Shown: piece by piece, positions 53,459 to 63,300 of the stretch
Numbering within the stretch: the stretch's first letter is position 1
How the letters are laid out: each line of letters opens with the position of its first letter
Source of the DNA: Variovorax paradoxus
GTDB taxonomy: Bacteria > Pseudomonadota > Gammaproteobacteria > Burkholderiales > Burkholderiaceae_C
DNA: 64,000 nucleotides
Direction of reading: 5' to 3'
Assembly: GCF_030815975.1 (NCBI RefSeq)
Contig: NZ_JAUSXL010000002.1
Location: forward strand, 2,716,501 to 2,780,500
Position numbers and translations under genes: made by a program
Notes under the pieces: generated by a model
Databases searched by the model: none
Seen by the model: the letters and a program-made list of their open reading frames with translations, nothing else
What the model was told of the DNA's origin: nothing

Positions 53459-55144
53459 GTGGATTCGAATCAACCTGTTTTCACCATCCTCTCATTCGTG
53501 GGAGGAGGCATTCGCGGCCTTCTGTCCGCGACCATCCTCCAGCGCCTGGCCGAAAAGCATGACCACGTGCTGAAGAACACGCTGATGCTCGCGGGCTGCT
53601 CCACCGGCGCCATCATCGCGAGCGAGTTGCTGGCCGGCAAGACGCCGGGAGATCTCATCGGACTATTCACTTCCCCGAAAGGCGAGATCGCGTTCTACAA
53701 CGACATGAACGATCAGCCGGACAAGCCCGCGTATCCCATTGCGGACGTGCTCGCCTCCCAGGCCAAACTGCACGGCGATGCGCCCGTGTCGAAAGCGCCG
53801 CGCAGCGTGCTGCTGGTTTCGTTCAACGTTGGCGGCCTGGAAACCAGGGACGACGGCCGTGTGGTTCCCAAGCCATGGGACACGCTCATGTTCACCAACA
53901 TGCTCGGTACCGAGCAGGACAAGATCGACGGCCTCCAGGGAAATGCCGACACGCCGATCGCGATCGCGGCATCGTCCAGCGGCGCGATGCCCGGGCAGCT
54001 GGGCTCGGTGCTCGGCAACGTCGACGGCGCCTTCTTCAACCACGACCCGACGGTCGCAGCCATCTGCCTGGCGGTGCGCAACGGCGTGCCACTCGAGAAG
54101 ATCGTGGCCATCACGATCGGCACGGGCCTGATGCCTGACTGGATCGCCAGCGACACGGCCGAATGGGGCGCGAAACAGTGGATGGATGGCGATGACAATC
54201 CGTTCGACAACACCCCGCCTTTTCTCATGAACCAGGCGCGGTCGTCGCCGGTGCTCGACATGTGCCTGAGCGGAACGTCCGCCGAGACGATGCCGCGCCT
54301 GGCCAAGATGCTGCTCGGCGACCGGTATGTGAACATCAACCCCCGGCTGCCCTGCTTCATCCCCGAAAACTCGACCAATGCGCAGGCGATCGAATTGCTC
54401 CAGCGCCATGGCAACGAGGTGAACATCGATGAAGCCGTCGCCCTCATCGGAAAGTACTGGCACCAGATCACCGGCCCGCTGACCCCCATTGCCCCGCCTC
54501 CGCTGGTCCCGCCGCTGGGCCCGAACAGCGCCGTGGCCGCGGCCATCGCGAAGGCGCGCGCTGCCGCGGCGGCCGCAGCGAACGAACCGCCGCCGCCCAC
54601 GCCCGGCCATGGAGAGTTTTTCTACATCCAGCACAAGGACACAAGGAAGGTGCTCGACATACGTGGCCAGTCCGCGGCGCCGGGGACGCCGGTGATCCTA
54701 TGGGACAAGAAGCCGGTGGACGACATGACACGGGCAAACCAGCAGTGGGAGTTCGTTCCCGCGGCCGGGGAGCCGGGCTGGTGGTACCTGCAGACCGCCA
54801 TGCAAGGCGATTTGGTGCTGACCCTCGGAGATTCGGTCGGCGCCGCGCCGCAGCTGAACATGCAAGCCAAGTCGGAGGCGGCCAAGGCGCGTCAGCTGTG
54901 GAGCCTGATCTCGACGGAAGACATCGGATGGTGGTTCATCCAGTGCAAGGCCCAGCTCACCTTGAGCGAGTACAGCAACCCCGACTCCGTGGTCCCCGCC
55001 GTGATCGGTGCCGCTGACGAGGGCCAGCCCTACAAGGTGGCGGTGGGCCTTTCGCTCGACTATGCGAAGGACGGCCCGATGTCCTGGGGCTTCCTTCGCC
55101 TGGACGACGCCCTGTCTGCGGCATCGCCCGAGCGCAACGCTTGA
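53459..55144 (+). CDS. Patatin-like phospholipase with C-terminal ricin-type beta-trefoil domain
   Basis: A 561-residue protein. Residues 8-340 are a patatin acyl hydrolase: oxyanion-hole GGGIRG (15-20), nucleophile S48 in GCSTG (46-50), and the dyad aspartate D189 in VDGAFFNHDP. An Ala/Pro-rich linker (340-383) leads to a domain of about 150 residues with beta-trefoil features: FYIQHKDTRKVLDIRG, then QQWEFVPA and RQLWSLIST, resembling QxW ricin repeats. There is no signal peptide or membrane segment. The likely activity is lipid deacylation with carbohydrate or lipid-headgroup targeting by the C-terminus. GTG start with AAGGAG 5 bases upstream. No nucleotide cyclase or effector partner gene is adjacent. 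Confidence 0.82.
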   Translation: MDSNQPVFTILSFVGGGIRGLLSATILQRLAEKHDHVLKNTLMLAGCSTGAIIASELLAGKTPGDLIGLFTSPKGEIAFYNDMNDQPDKPAYPIADVLASQAKLHGDAPVSKAPRSVLLVSFNVGGLETRDDGRVVPKPWDTLMFTNMLGTEQDKIDGLQGNADTPIAIAASSSGAMPGQLGSVLGNVDGAFFNHDPTVAAICLAVRNGVPLEKIVAITIGTGLMPDWIASDTAEWGAKQWMDGDDNPFDNTPPFLMNQARSSPVLDMCLSGTSAETMPRLAKMLLGDRYVNINPRLPCFIPENSTNAQAIELLQRHGNEVNIDEAVALIGKYWHQITGPLTPIAPPPLVPPLGPNSAVAAAIAKARAAAAAAANEPPPPTPGHGEFFYIQHKDTRKVLDIRGQSAAPGTPVILWDKKPVDDMTRANQQWEFVPAAGEPGWWYLQTAMQGDLVLTLGDSVGAAPQLNMQAKSEAAKARQLWSLISTEDIGWWFIQCKAQLTLSEYSNPDSVVPAVIGAADEGQPYKVAVGLSLDYAKDGPMSWGFLRLDDALSAASPERNA

Positions 55145-55196
55145 ATCGGGGCGCGGCAGAGGAGGATGGCAGATCGTCCTCGCCGCCGCGCTCGCT

Positions 55197-55469
55197 TCAC
55201 TCGGCCGTGGCCGGGTCGATCACGCTGTACACCCGGTCCACCCGGTCGGCCGGAAAGCCGCCGAGCTCCGCATGCCTGCGCACCAGCGCCTCGTCGGTGG
55301 CCTGGTAGATGCAGTAGATCCGGTCGTCGGTCACGTAGCTGTGGACCCACTGGATCTCGGGGCCCATGCTGCCCAGCACGCCGCAAGACTTCTGCGAGAT
55401 GGCTTTCAGGTCTGCCGGCGTGAACTTGCCGGCGCCGGGGATGTGCCGTTCGATGAGGAATTTGGGCAT
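55197..55469 (-). CDS. DUF4242 family small protein
   Basis: A 90-residue ferredoxin-like-fold protein starting MPKFLIERHIPGAGKFT and containing WVHSYVTDDRIYCIYQA, the DUF4242 pattern. One structurally studied member binds nickel, but the role is not established. AGGAG lies 8 bases before the ATG at 55469. It is divergent from an AraC-type gene 133 bases away, which may control it. Confidence 0.8.
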   Translation of the reverse strand: MPKFLIERHIPGAGKFTPADLKAISQKSCGVLGSMGPEIQWVHSYVTDDRIYCIYQATDEALVRRHAELGGFPADRVDRVYSVIDPATAE

Positions 55470-55602
55470 GGCGATACTCCTGTCTGGATAGAATCGGTCG
55501 GAGCGACCAAGACCCATGGTGCCGACGCGAAGCACCGTTGTATTGCCCGCTGCGCCGGACTTATTGACCGAAACCCCGCCCTCGCTTGCCCGGGAGGTGA
55601 CC

Positions 55603-56580
55603 ATGGATGTCTTGTCGGCCGTGCTGCGGACCATCCGCCTGGAGGGCGCGCTGTTCCTGAACGGGGACATGCATGCGCCCTGGTGCTTCAAGGTGCCCAA
55701 GGGCGCGGACATCGCGCAACTGCTCAAACCCGGCGCGCAGCGGCTGGCCATCTGCCACCTGGTGCTGCAAGGCGAATGCTGGGCCCAGGTCGATGGCGGG
55801 GAGCCGGTTCGCGCGTACGCCGGCGAAGTGATCGCCGTGCCGCATGGCGACTCGCATGTGCTGGGCAGCGGCCTGCACCATGCGGCGGTGGACGTGGAGC
55901 ATGTGGTGAGTCCGCGGGCGCCCGAACTGGAGCGAATCCGCTACGGCGGCAACGGCGACCGCACCGTGCTGGTGTGCAGCTGGTTCGCGTACGAAGGCGA
56001 TGTGCCCAATCCCCTGATGGCGAACATTCCGCGCCTGTTCACCACATCGCTGCGCAGCAGACCGGCGGGTCCGTGGATCGAGCAGTCCGTCAATTACGTG
56101 CTGGGCGATGCGGCATCGCGCACGCCGGGTTCGGAGATGGTGGCCGCCAAGGTGGCGGAGGTGCTGTTCGCTGAAGTGCTGCGCGGCTACATCGAATCCA
56201 TGCCCGCCAACAACCCTGGCTGGTTAGCGGGCCTGCGTGACCCTCACGTGAGCCGCTGCCTGGCGCTGATGCACGGCGAGCCCGCACGCAACTGGACGGT
56301 CGACGAACTGGCGCAGGAAGTTCACGTCTCGCGCAGCGTGCTGGCGGACCGCTTCGCCGAGCTGGTGGGTGCGCCGCCCATGCACTACCTGGCGCGCTGG
56401 CGCATGATCCTGGCCGCCGGCATGCTGCGCAAGGACCAAGGCAACCTGGCGCGCATTGCCGAAGGTGTCGGCTACGAGTCGGAAGCCGCCTTCAATCGCG
56501 CATTCAAGCGCGAGTACGGGATGTCACCAGGGGTTTGGCGGCAGAACGGGTCGCGGGTGTTGAATTCCACCGACCTCTGA
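55603..56580 (+). CDS. AraC family transcriptional regulator with cupin sensor
   Basis: A 325-residue regulator. The N-terminal half is a cupin-type ligand domain of the AraC_binding_6 kind (VPKGADIAQLLKPGAQRLAICHLVL, GDSHVLG). The C-terminal half has the double helix-turn-helix (WTVDELAQEVHVSRSVLADRFAELVG and LARIAEGVGYESEAAFNRAFKREYG). GGGAGGTGA just before the ATG at 55603 decides the start over an upstream frame. The ligand is unknown; the divergent DUF4242 gene is a candidate target. Confidence 0.9.
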   Translation: MDVLSAVLRTIRLEGALFLNGDMHAPWCFKVPKGADIAQLLKPGAQRLAICHLVLQGECWAQVDGGEPVRAYAGEVIAVPHGDSHVLGSGLHHAAVDVEHVVSPRAPELERIRYGGNGDRTVLVCSWFAYEGDVPNPLMANIPRLFTTSLRSRPAGPWIEQSVNYVLGDAASRTPGSEMVAAKVAEVLFAEVLRGYIESMPANNPGWLAGLRDPHVSRCLALMHGEPARNWTVDELAQEVHVSRSVLADRFAELVGAPPMHYLARWRMILAAGMLRKDQGNLARIAEGVGYESEAAFNRAFKREYGMSPGVWRQNGSRVLNSTDL

Positions 56581-56884
56581 CCCGTTCCGCAAGGGCGCTG
56601 AGACAGGTCGCCTTGATGAATGGCGATCGACGACCGAGGAGCGCAGCAAGGCAACGGCTGCTGACGCAAGGTCACGATGCCGCAGTGGCTCACCTGTTCC
56701 CCGTTCTCGGTTCTGCGGTGATTCTGCGTTCATGGTCTTCTCGCACTGTCTCCCCGAGGGCAACAAGGGGGAGTGCGGCTGGCTCTGCACGACAACACGC
56801 CGGTTCCGGCCCGGCCGAGTTGTCTTGGTGACGCAACACAAAGTCAGGTTATGTTCAGGTTTGAGTAGTTAGGTTTTAGTAACG

Positions 56885-56898
56885 AATTTGTACAAATT
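56885..56898. promoter_or_regulatory. 14-base perfect palindrome, possible operator
   Basis: AATTTGTACAAATT is a perfect palindrome in the AT-rich part of the gap, 49 bases before the 24-codon frame. It could be a dimeric repressor or activator site. No family can be named from the sequence. Confidence 0.4.
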
Positions 56899-56946
56899 GT
56901 TTCCTGGCTGTACCCTCACAGGTCACAAGCCGTGAGGAGCAATCCG

Positions 56947-57021
56947 ATGAATTCGAGCCAGTGCCGCAGGCAATTCGCGACAGCGAATTCCCCAACACGA
57001 GCGCTCAGCTCATGGATCTGA
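56947..57021 (+). CDS. Possible 24-residue leader peptide
   Basis: ATG with GAGGAG 7 bases upstream, then 24 codons (MNSSQCRRQFATANSPTRAL...) and TGA. The ribosome site is better than that of most genes nearby. There is no hydrophobic segment. It may be a leader peptide for the autotransporter transcript or a chance frame. Confidence 0.3.
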   Translation: MNSSQCRRQFATANSPTRALSSWI

Positions 57022-57362
57022 GCCCTCAGGCAACCGCAAACCCCAAGGGCTTTCCTCCCCGCTTCGGCCATCGCGCGGCCGGCGGCCTTCTCCTTCTCCC
57101 TGGCCGCAACGAATGTGCGCGGTGCGGGGCACTGCCGGCGCCAGTCCGGTCACCTGCAGCGACGCAAGCAGCAGGACCATCCCCATGAACAGCGGCGGGC
57201 TGAACCTCGACCACCTCACGAAACCGGGCAGAACCGTGAACGCCCCGGCAGCCAGCCTCCAGTGAGGCAGAACAAACATTTCCGGGCATTCCCGGAACTC
57301 GCCTGCTCGTGCGCAGGCGCGCAAGTCATCTTTTCAAGTCGGTCCCTGAAGGAACAACTCAA

Positions 57363-60300
57363 ATGAACCACGTGTTCTGCACTATCTGGTCCAAGACGCT
57401 GGGCGCTTGGGTGGTCGCCTCGGAATTGGCCACGCAGCATGGCAAGAGCGGCGGGGCAGACAAGCGGCCGCGCCCGGCGGATGCGATGGAGCGGTCTGCT
57501 GCCGCGGGCACGCGCAGCCCCTGGGCCTTGCGGCTGGTCGCGCTGGCGGCGTTGCTCGCCTTGTACGCGCCGGCGCAGGCGGCGGACCGGTACTGGGACG
57601 TCAACGGCACGGCCGCGGGCCTTGGCGGCACCGGTACCTGGAATACGGCGCCCGGTTCCTGGAGCGACAGCAGCGACGGGGTGAGCGGGCCCTTCGTCAA
57701 TCCCTGGAACAACGCCGCGCCTGGCGGTGACAACGCGATCTTCGGGGGCTTCTCAGGCACGGTGACGCTGGGCGCGCCGATCACCGCGCACAACCTGACC
57801 TTCGACGCCAGCACCACCTATACGCTCAACGGCAGCACGCTGACGCTCACCGGCACCACGCCGACCATCGCCACCAATGGCGCCACCACCATCAACTCGA
57901 TTCTTGCTGGCAATGCAGGGCTGACCAAGACGGGTACGGGCACCCTGCTCCTCACCGGTGCCAACATCTTCAGCGGCGGCATCAATGTTGTCCAAGGCAG
58001 GTTGAACGTCAGTGGCGATTCGTCGCTTGGCGCTGCCAGCAATGGCATCGCTTTGTCGGCAGGCACGACGCTGGTCAGCACCGGCGCGCTGAGCGCTGGC
58101 CGTGTTGTGACGCTGCTCTCCGGCTCCGCCGGCATCGGCGCTGGCGTGGGCTCGGCCCACATCACCGGGGCCGGTGGCTTTTCGCTGGCCGCGCACACAA
58201 CGCTGAATGACAACACCAACAATTTCACCGGGGGGGTAGGCACCGACGGCTACAACCTGTCGTTCACGTCGATCCGCAATCTGGGCGAGACGAGCGCCCT
58301 GGGGGCAGCGACCACGGCGACCGATGGCGCCGTGTACGTCCGCAACGCCGCCGCCATCTATCTGGGCAGCGGCGATACCTCAAATCGCGGCTGGAGTATG
58401 GCGCCCCACCTCTACTCCTCCATTCTGAGAAATCAGGGAACCGGCACGCTGACGGTCACCGGAGACATCACCGCGTCGGGGGGGTATTTAGCATCCGTCA
58501 TCCTGGACGCGCAGACCGCCGACCTGGCGCTGCTGGGCGTCATCAGCAGCAACCTTGCAGATCGGCCGTTTACATTCACCGGCGGCGGGACAAACCGCAG
58601 CATTACATTGAACGGCGCCAACATCTTTGGCGGTCCGGTCGCGATTCAGAACGTCACGGTAAGGGCGAACTCGCTGGCCGACCAGGGCACCATCAGTTCG
58701 CTGGGCACCGGTGCCGGCGCCGGGACCATCTCGCTGAGCAACGGCGCGCTGTCCTATACCGGTTCCGGAAGCAGCAGCAATCGCGGGCTGTCGATCAACG
58801 GCGGCAGCAGCGTGCTCAACGATGGCACGGGCGCGCTCACACTCAGCGGAGCGGTCGCATTCAACGCGGCCGCGCCGGCCGATGGCTTGACGCTTGGCGG
58901 CAGCTTCGCGGGCACCAGCACGGTGTCCGGCGTGATCTCCGGCGCCGGCAATCTCGTCATGAACGGCGGCGCAGGCAATGCCTGGCTGCTCAGTGGGGCC
59001 AACACGTTCAGCGGGACCACCACCGTGACATCGGGCACCTTGCAAGCCGGCAGCAACCAGGCCTTCGGCGCGCCCAATGCAGTGACTGTCAACGGCGGCA
59101 CGCTGGACCTCAACGATTTCGCCATCACCGCGGCATCGCTGTCGGGCACCGGCGGCAGCGTGGACCTGGGCAGCGGCAACCTGACGCTGAACGCGGCATC
59201 GGGCAGCACCACCTATGCGGGCAGCATCACCGGCAGCGGCAGCCTGACCAAACTCGGTCTCAGCACTCTGACCCTGACCGGCGCCAACACCTATACCGGC
59301 GCAACCAACATCGGTGCCGGCACGCTGGCGCTCAACTTCGCCGGCGCGGGCGGGCCGGCCAGCAACATCGTTTCCGGCGCCTCGACGCTCAACATGAGCG
59401 GCGGTACGTTGACGGTGACGGGCGCCGCGGGCGAGGCCAACACGCAGGCCTTCAACGGCTTGAACGTGACCGCCGGCAGCAACAGGATCGGCACGGCGCC
59501 GGGTGCCGGCGGCACTGTCACGGTCAGCCTCGGCGGCATCACCCGCGGCGGCGGCCTGGTCGATTTCGGCACCTCCGCCAACGGCATCATCAGCACCGCC
59601 AACGCCGACGGCACGCTCGGCGGCTGGGCCACCGTCAACGGCAGCGACTACGCCAAGGTGCAGGGCGGCAGCATCGTCGCCTTCACCGCTACCGACTACA
59701 CCAACAAGGACGATGCAGGCGCCTGGCTGAACAACGAGTTCATCAGCGACGCCGGCGGTGCGATCAATACGCCGTTCTTCGGGACGGTGGCCGGCAGTCA
59801 GCAGCTAGGCGGCCTGCAATACACCGCGGCGGCCAATTCCACCGTGAACGTGAGCCCCGGCCAGACCCTGGCCATCGACGGCACCATCATCGTGACGAGC
59901 ACGGTGGGCAACACCGCCAAGACCATCCAGGGCGGCAACCTGACCGGTGCCTCAGGCGGCGGCACGCTGGGTGTCTTGCAGAACGGCGGCGCCAGCAGCA
60001 ACTTCACCATCGCCTCGACGATTGTCGACAACGGCGGTGCCATCGGTTTCAGCAAGGGCGGCACCGCGCAGGTCACGCTGACCGGCGCCAACACCTATAC
60101 CGGCGCCACGACGCTGAGCGGCGGCACGCTGTCCATCAACACCGTCGCCAACGCGGGCGCGGCGAGCAGCATCGGCGCATCGTCGGCGGCTTCGTCCAAC
60201 CTGGTGTTGGAGAACGGCACGCTGAGCTACACCGGTGCCACCGCCACCACTGACCGCGGCTTCACGCTGGTCAACGGCGGCCCGTCGCGGACGATCGAGG

Positions 60301-63300
60301 TGACCAGCGGCGCCGCCAACCTGGCTTTCAACGGAGTGGTCACCAGCCCCGACGACGCCGGTTTCACCAAGACCGGCGCGGGCACGCTGACGCTGGGCAA
60401 TGCCGGCAACGACTATGTCGGCGCGACGACGGTCAGCGGCGGCACGCTGTCTGTCGGCACGCTCGCCGATGGTGGTGTTGCCAGCGGCATCGGTGCCGCC
60501 AGCAGCGCCCCCGCCAACCTGGTCGTCAATGCCGGGGCCAATCTGGAATACACGGGCGCAACGACGAGCACCGATCGCGGCTTCACGCTGGGCACCGGCG
60601 CGGCCGGCGGCGGCATCGACGTGGACAGCGCCCCCACCACGCTGACCATGAGCGGTGTGGCGACCGGAGCCGGCGCTCTGCGCAAGGAAGGCGCGGGCAC
60701 GCTGGTTCTGCCCGGGACCAACACCTATACGGGCGGCACGATCGTCAACGCCGGCGTGCTCCGTGCGGGTTCCACCACCGCCTTCGGCAGCACGATAGGG
60801 CTGATGACGGTGAACGCTGGCGGAACCCTGCAACTTGGCACGTTCAACACCACAGTGGGCGCGCTTGCCGGCGCGGGACTTGTGGATATTGGAACGGCCA
60901 TGCTGACGATGGGTGGTGCCAATGGCACATTCACCGGGGCGATCAGCGGCACGGGCGGGCTGACGCGCACCATCGGCGGCACGCAGACGTTCACGGGCTG
61001 CAACAACACCTATGCCGGCGCCACCACGATCAACGGCGGCGTGATCAGCACCGACTGCCTGGCCAATGGCGGTTTGGCCAGCGGCATCGGCGCCTCGTCC
61101 GCCGCTTCGTCCAACCTGGTGTTGGCGAATGGCGGGCTACTGCAATACACCGGCGCCAGCGTCACGATCGATCGCGGTATCAATCTGAGCGGCGGTTGGG
61201 GTTATATCGACGTGAGCAGTGCCGCCACGACGCTGGGCTTCAATGGAGCAGTGGTGGGTGGAGGCGGCCTCGTCAAACGTGCCGGGGGTACGTTGGTCCT
61301 GTCCGGAACCAATACTTATACCGGCGGTACGACCGTCCAGGGAGGGATTTTGCGCGCCGGCTCGACCACCGCCTTTGGCACGGGCGGTGTGACCTTTTTG
61401 AACGTCGCCGGCGCAACCCTTGATCTCGCCGACAACAACAACTCGGTCCTGAATCTCGAAGGGGGCGGCGCGCTCGGCGGCAACATCACCCTGGGCTCGG
61501 CCACGCTGACGATCACCAACGGCAGCAACCTGACCTACGCCGGAGCCATCAGCGGCACGGGCGGCGTGCGCAAGAGCGGCGGGCCGGGGGCCTTCCAGAG
61601 CCTGTCAGGCTGCGCCAGCAGCTACACGGGATCCACCGTGGTCAATTCCGGCATCCTCGCCGTGACTTGCCTTGCAAACGGCAGCAGCAACAGTTCCATC
61701 GGCGCCTCGGGCGCGGCCGCGAGCAATCTGGTATTGAATGGCGGCACCTTGCAGTACAACGGTGCCGCGACCAGCACCGACCGGCTGTTCACGCTCGGCG
61801 CCACGGGCGCGCTCGCCGCTTCGGGCAGCGGTCCGGTCAGCTTTACGAACACTGGCGCCATTGCGTTTGTCGCTCCCAATACCGCCAGCCAGTTGACACT
61901 GACCGGCGTCAACACCGGCAACAACAGCCTGGCCGCGCAGCTCACCAACAACGGCACCGGCACCACCTCGCTGACCAAAACCGGCACTGGCACCTGGATC
62001 CTCAACAATCCGAACAGCACCTATACCGGGATCACCACCATCAGCGGCGGCGTGCTCGGCGTGGACAAGCTCAGCGATGGCGGCGCGGCCAGCAGCATCG
62101 GCCAGTCGTCCAGCGCGGCGACCAATCTGGTGATCGGGAGCGGATCGACCCTGCGCTATACCGGCACGGGCGACACCACCAATCGCCTGTTCACACTGTC
62201 CACCGGCGTCAGCATCATCGAGTCTTCGGGTACCGGCGCTGTGGTGTTCAGCAACACCGGATCGGCCGCCTATACCGGCAGCGGCGCCCGCACCCTGGCG
62301 CTAGGCGGCACCAACACCAGCGCCAACACGATGGGCGGCACCATCATCGACGGCCCCGGCGGGCCCACCACGCTGGCCAAGAACGACGGCGGCAACTGGG
62401 TGCTGACCGGCAACAACACCTTCACGGGCAACACCGTCATCAACGACGGCAACCTGACGATCGGCAACGGCGGCACCAGCGGCAATGCCGGCGCGGGCAA
62501 TGTGTTCGTCGTCAATTCGACCTCGACGCTGTCGCTGAACCGCAGCGACACCTTCAACTTCAACGGCACCATCACGGGCGCAGGCAATCTGGCGCAGATC
62601 GGCACCGGCACCACTGTGCTGACGGCCGCGGGCAACGCGGTCGCCGGCGCCACCTCGATCAGCGCCGGCACGCTGCAGGTGAACGGCGCCCTGGTCACGG
62701 CGGGCATCTCGATGACCGGCACTTCCGCCCTCACGGTGAACGGCACCGTGCAGGCGGCCGGCGGAACGGCCTCGGCGATCACCGGCGACGGCGGTGCCAG
62801 CACCCTCAACGTGAACGCCGGCGGCACCTTGCGCGCCAGCGGCGACCTGGGCGCCGGAACGGACACCGCCACCCTGGCGGGCACGCTGAACACCGGCGCC
62901 GGCGCGCTCAACCTGGGCACTGGCAACGACATCCTCGCGCTCAACGACGGCGGCACCATCACCGGCATCGTCAATGGCGACACCGGCATCGGCAACGAAA
63001 TCGGCGCCGTCGACACCCTGCAGGTGACCAACACCGCCGCGCGCACGCTCGACGGCACCAGCACCTCCGGCTTCGAGGCCCTCGTCAAGCAGGGCAGCGG
63101 CACGCTCACCCTCACCGGCGCGCAGGCCTATGCTACGGGCACCACCGTGCAGGCCGGCACGCTGCTGGTCAACGGCACCCAGGCCGGCGCCGGCGGCCCC
63201 ACCACCGTGCAGAGCGGCGCCACGCTCGGCGGCACTGGCACCGTCGCCGGCGACGTGAGCATTGCCAGCGGCGCCACGCTGAGCCCGGGGAACACCGGCG

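Larger units (their letters stand above)
56581..57362. other. Long non-coding gap before the autotransporter
   Basis: Nearly 800 bases without a convincing protein gene. It holds a CTCCCC/GGGGAG hairpin (56750-56773), a 14-base palindrome (56885-56898), a 24-codon frame with a good ribosome site (56947-57021), and a TTCCGGG/CCCGGAA hairpin (57280-57297). Base composition falls towards AT around 56840-56920. The autotransporter promoter is presumably here. Confidence 0.5.

Noticed and set aside
56735..56830. Possible third copy of the 24-base dispersed repeat
   Set aside because: Similar flavour (TCGCAC, CCGGTTCCG) but no exact match to the 24-mer; only a hairpin is certain.
57010..57324. Minus-strand frame of about 100 codons with a hydrophobic stretch upstream of the adhesin
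   Set aside because: No ribosome site, and an Arg/Gly-rich second half; probably chance, though the hydrophobic part made me look twice.
60063..62200. Regular repeats considered as a CRISPR-like array
   Set aside because: The repeats are coding, in frame and degenerate, with no constant spacer length; no cas genes.
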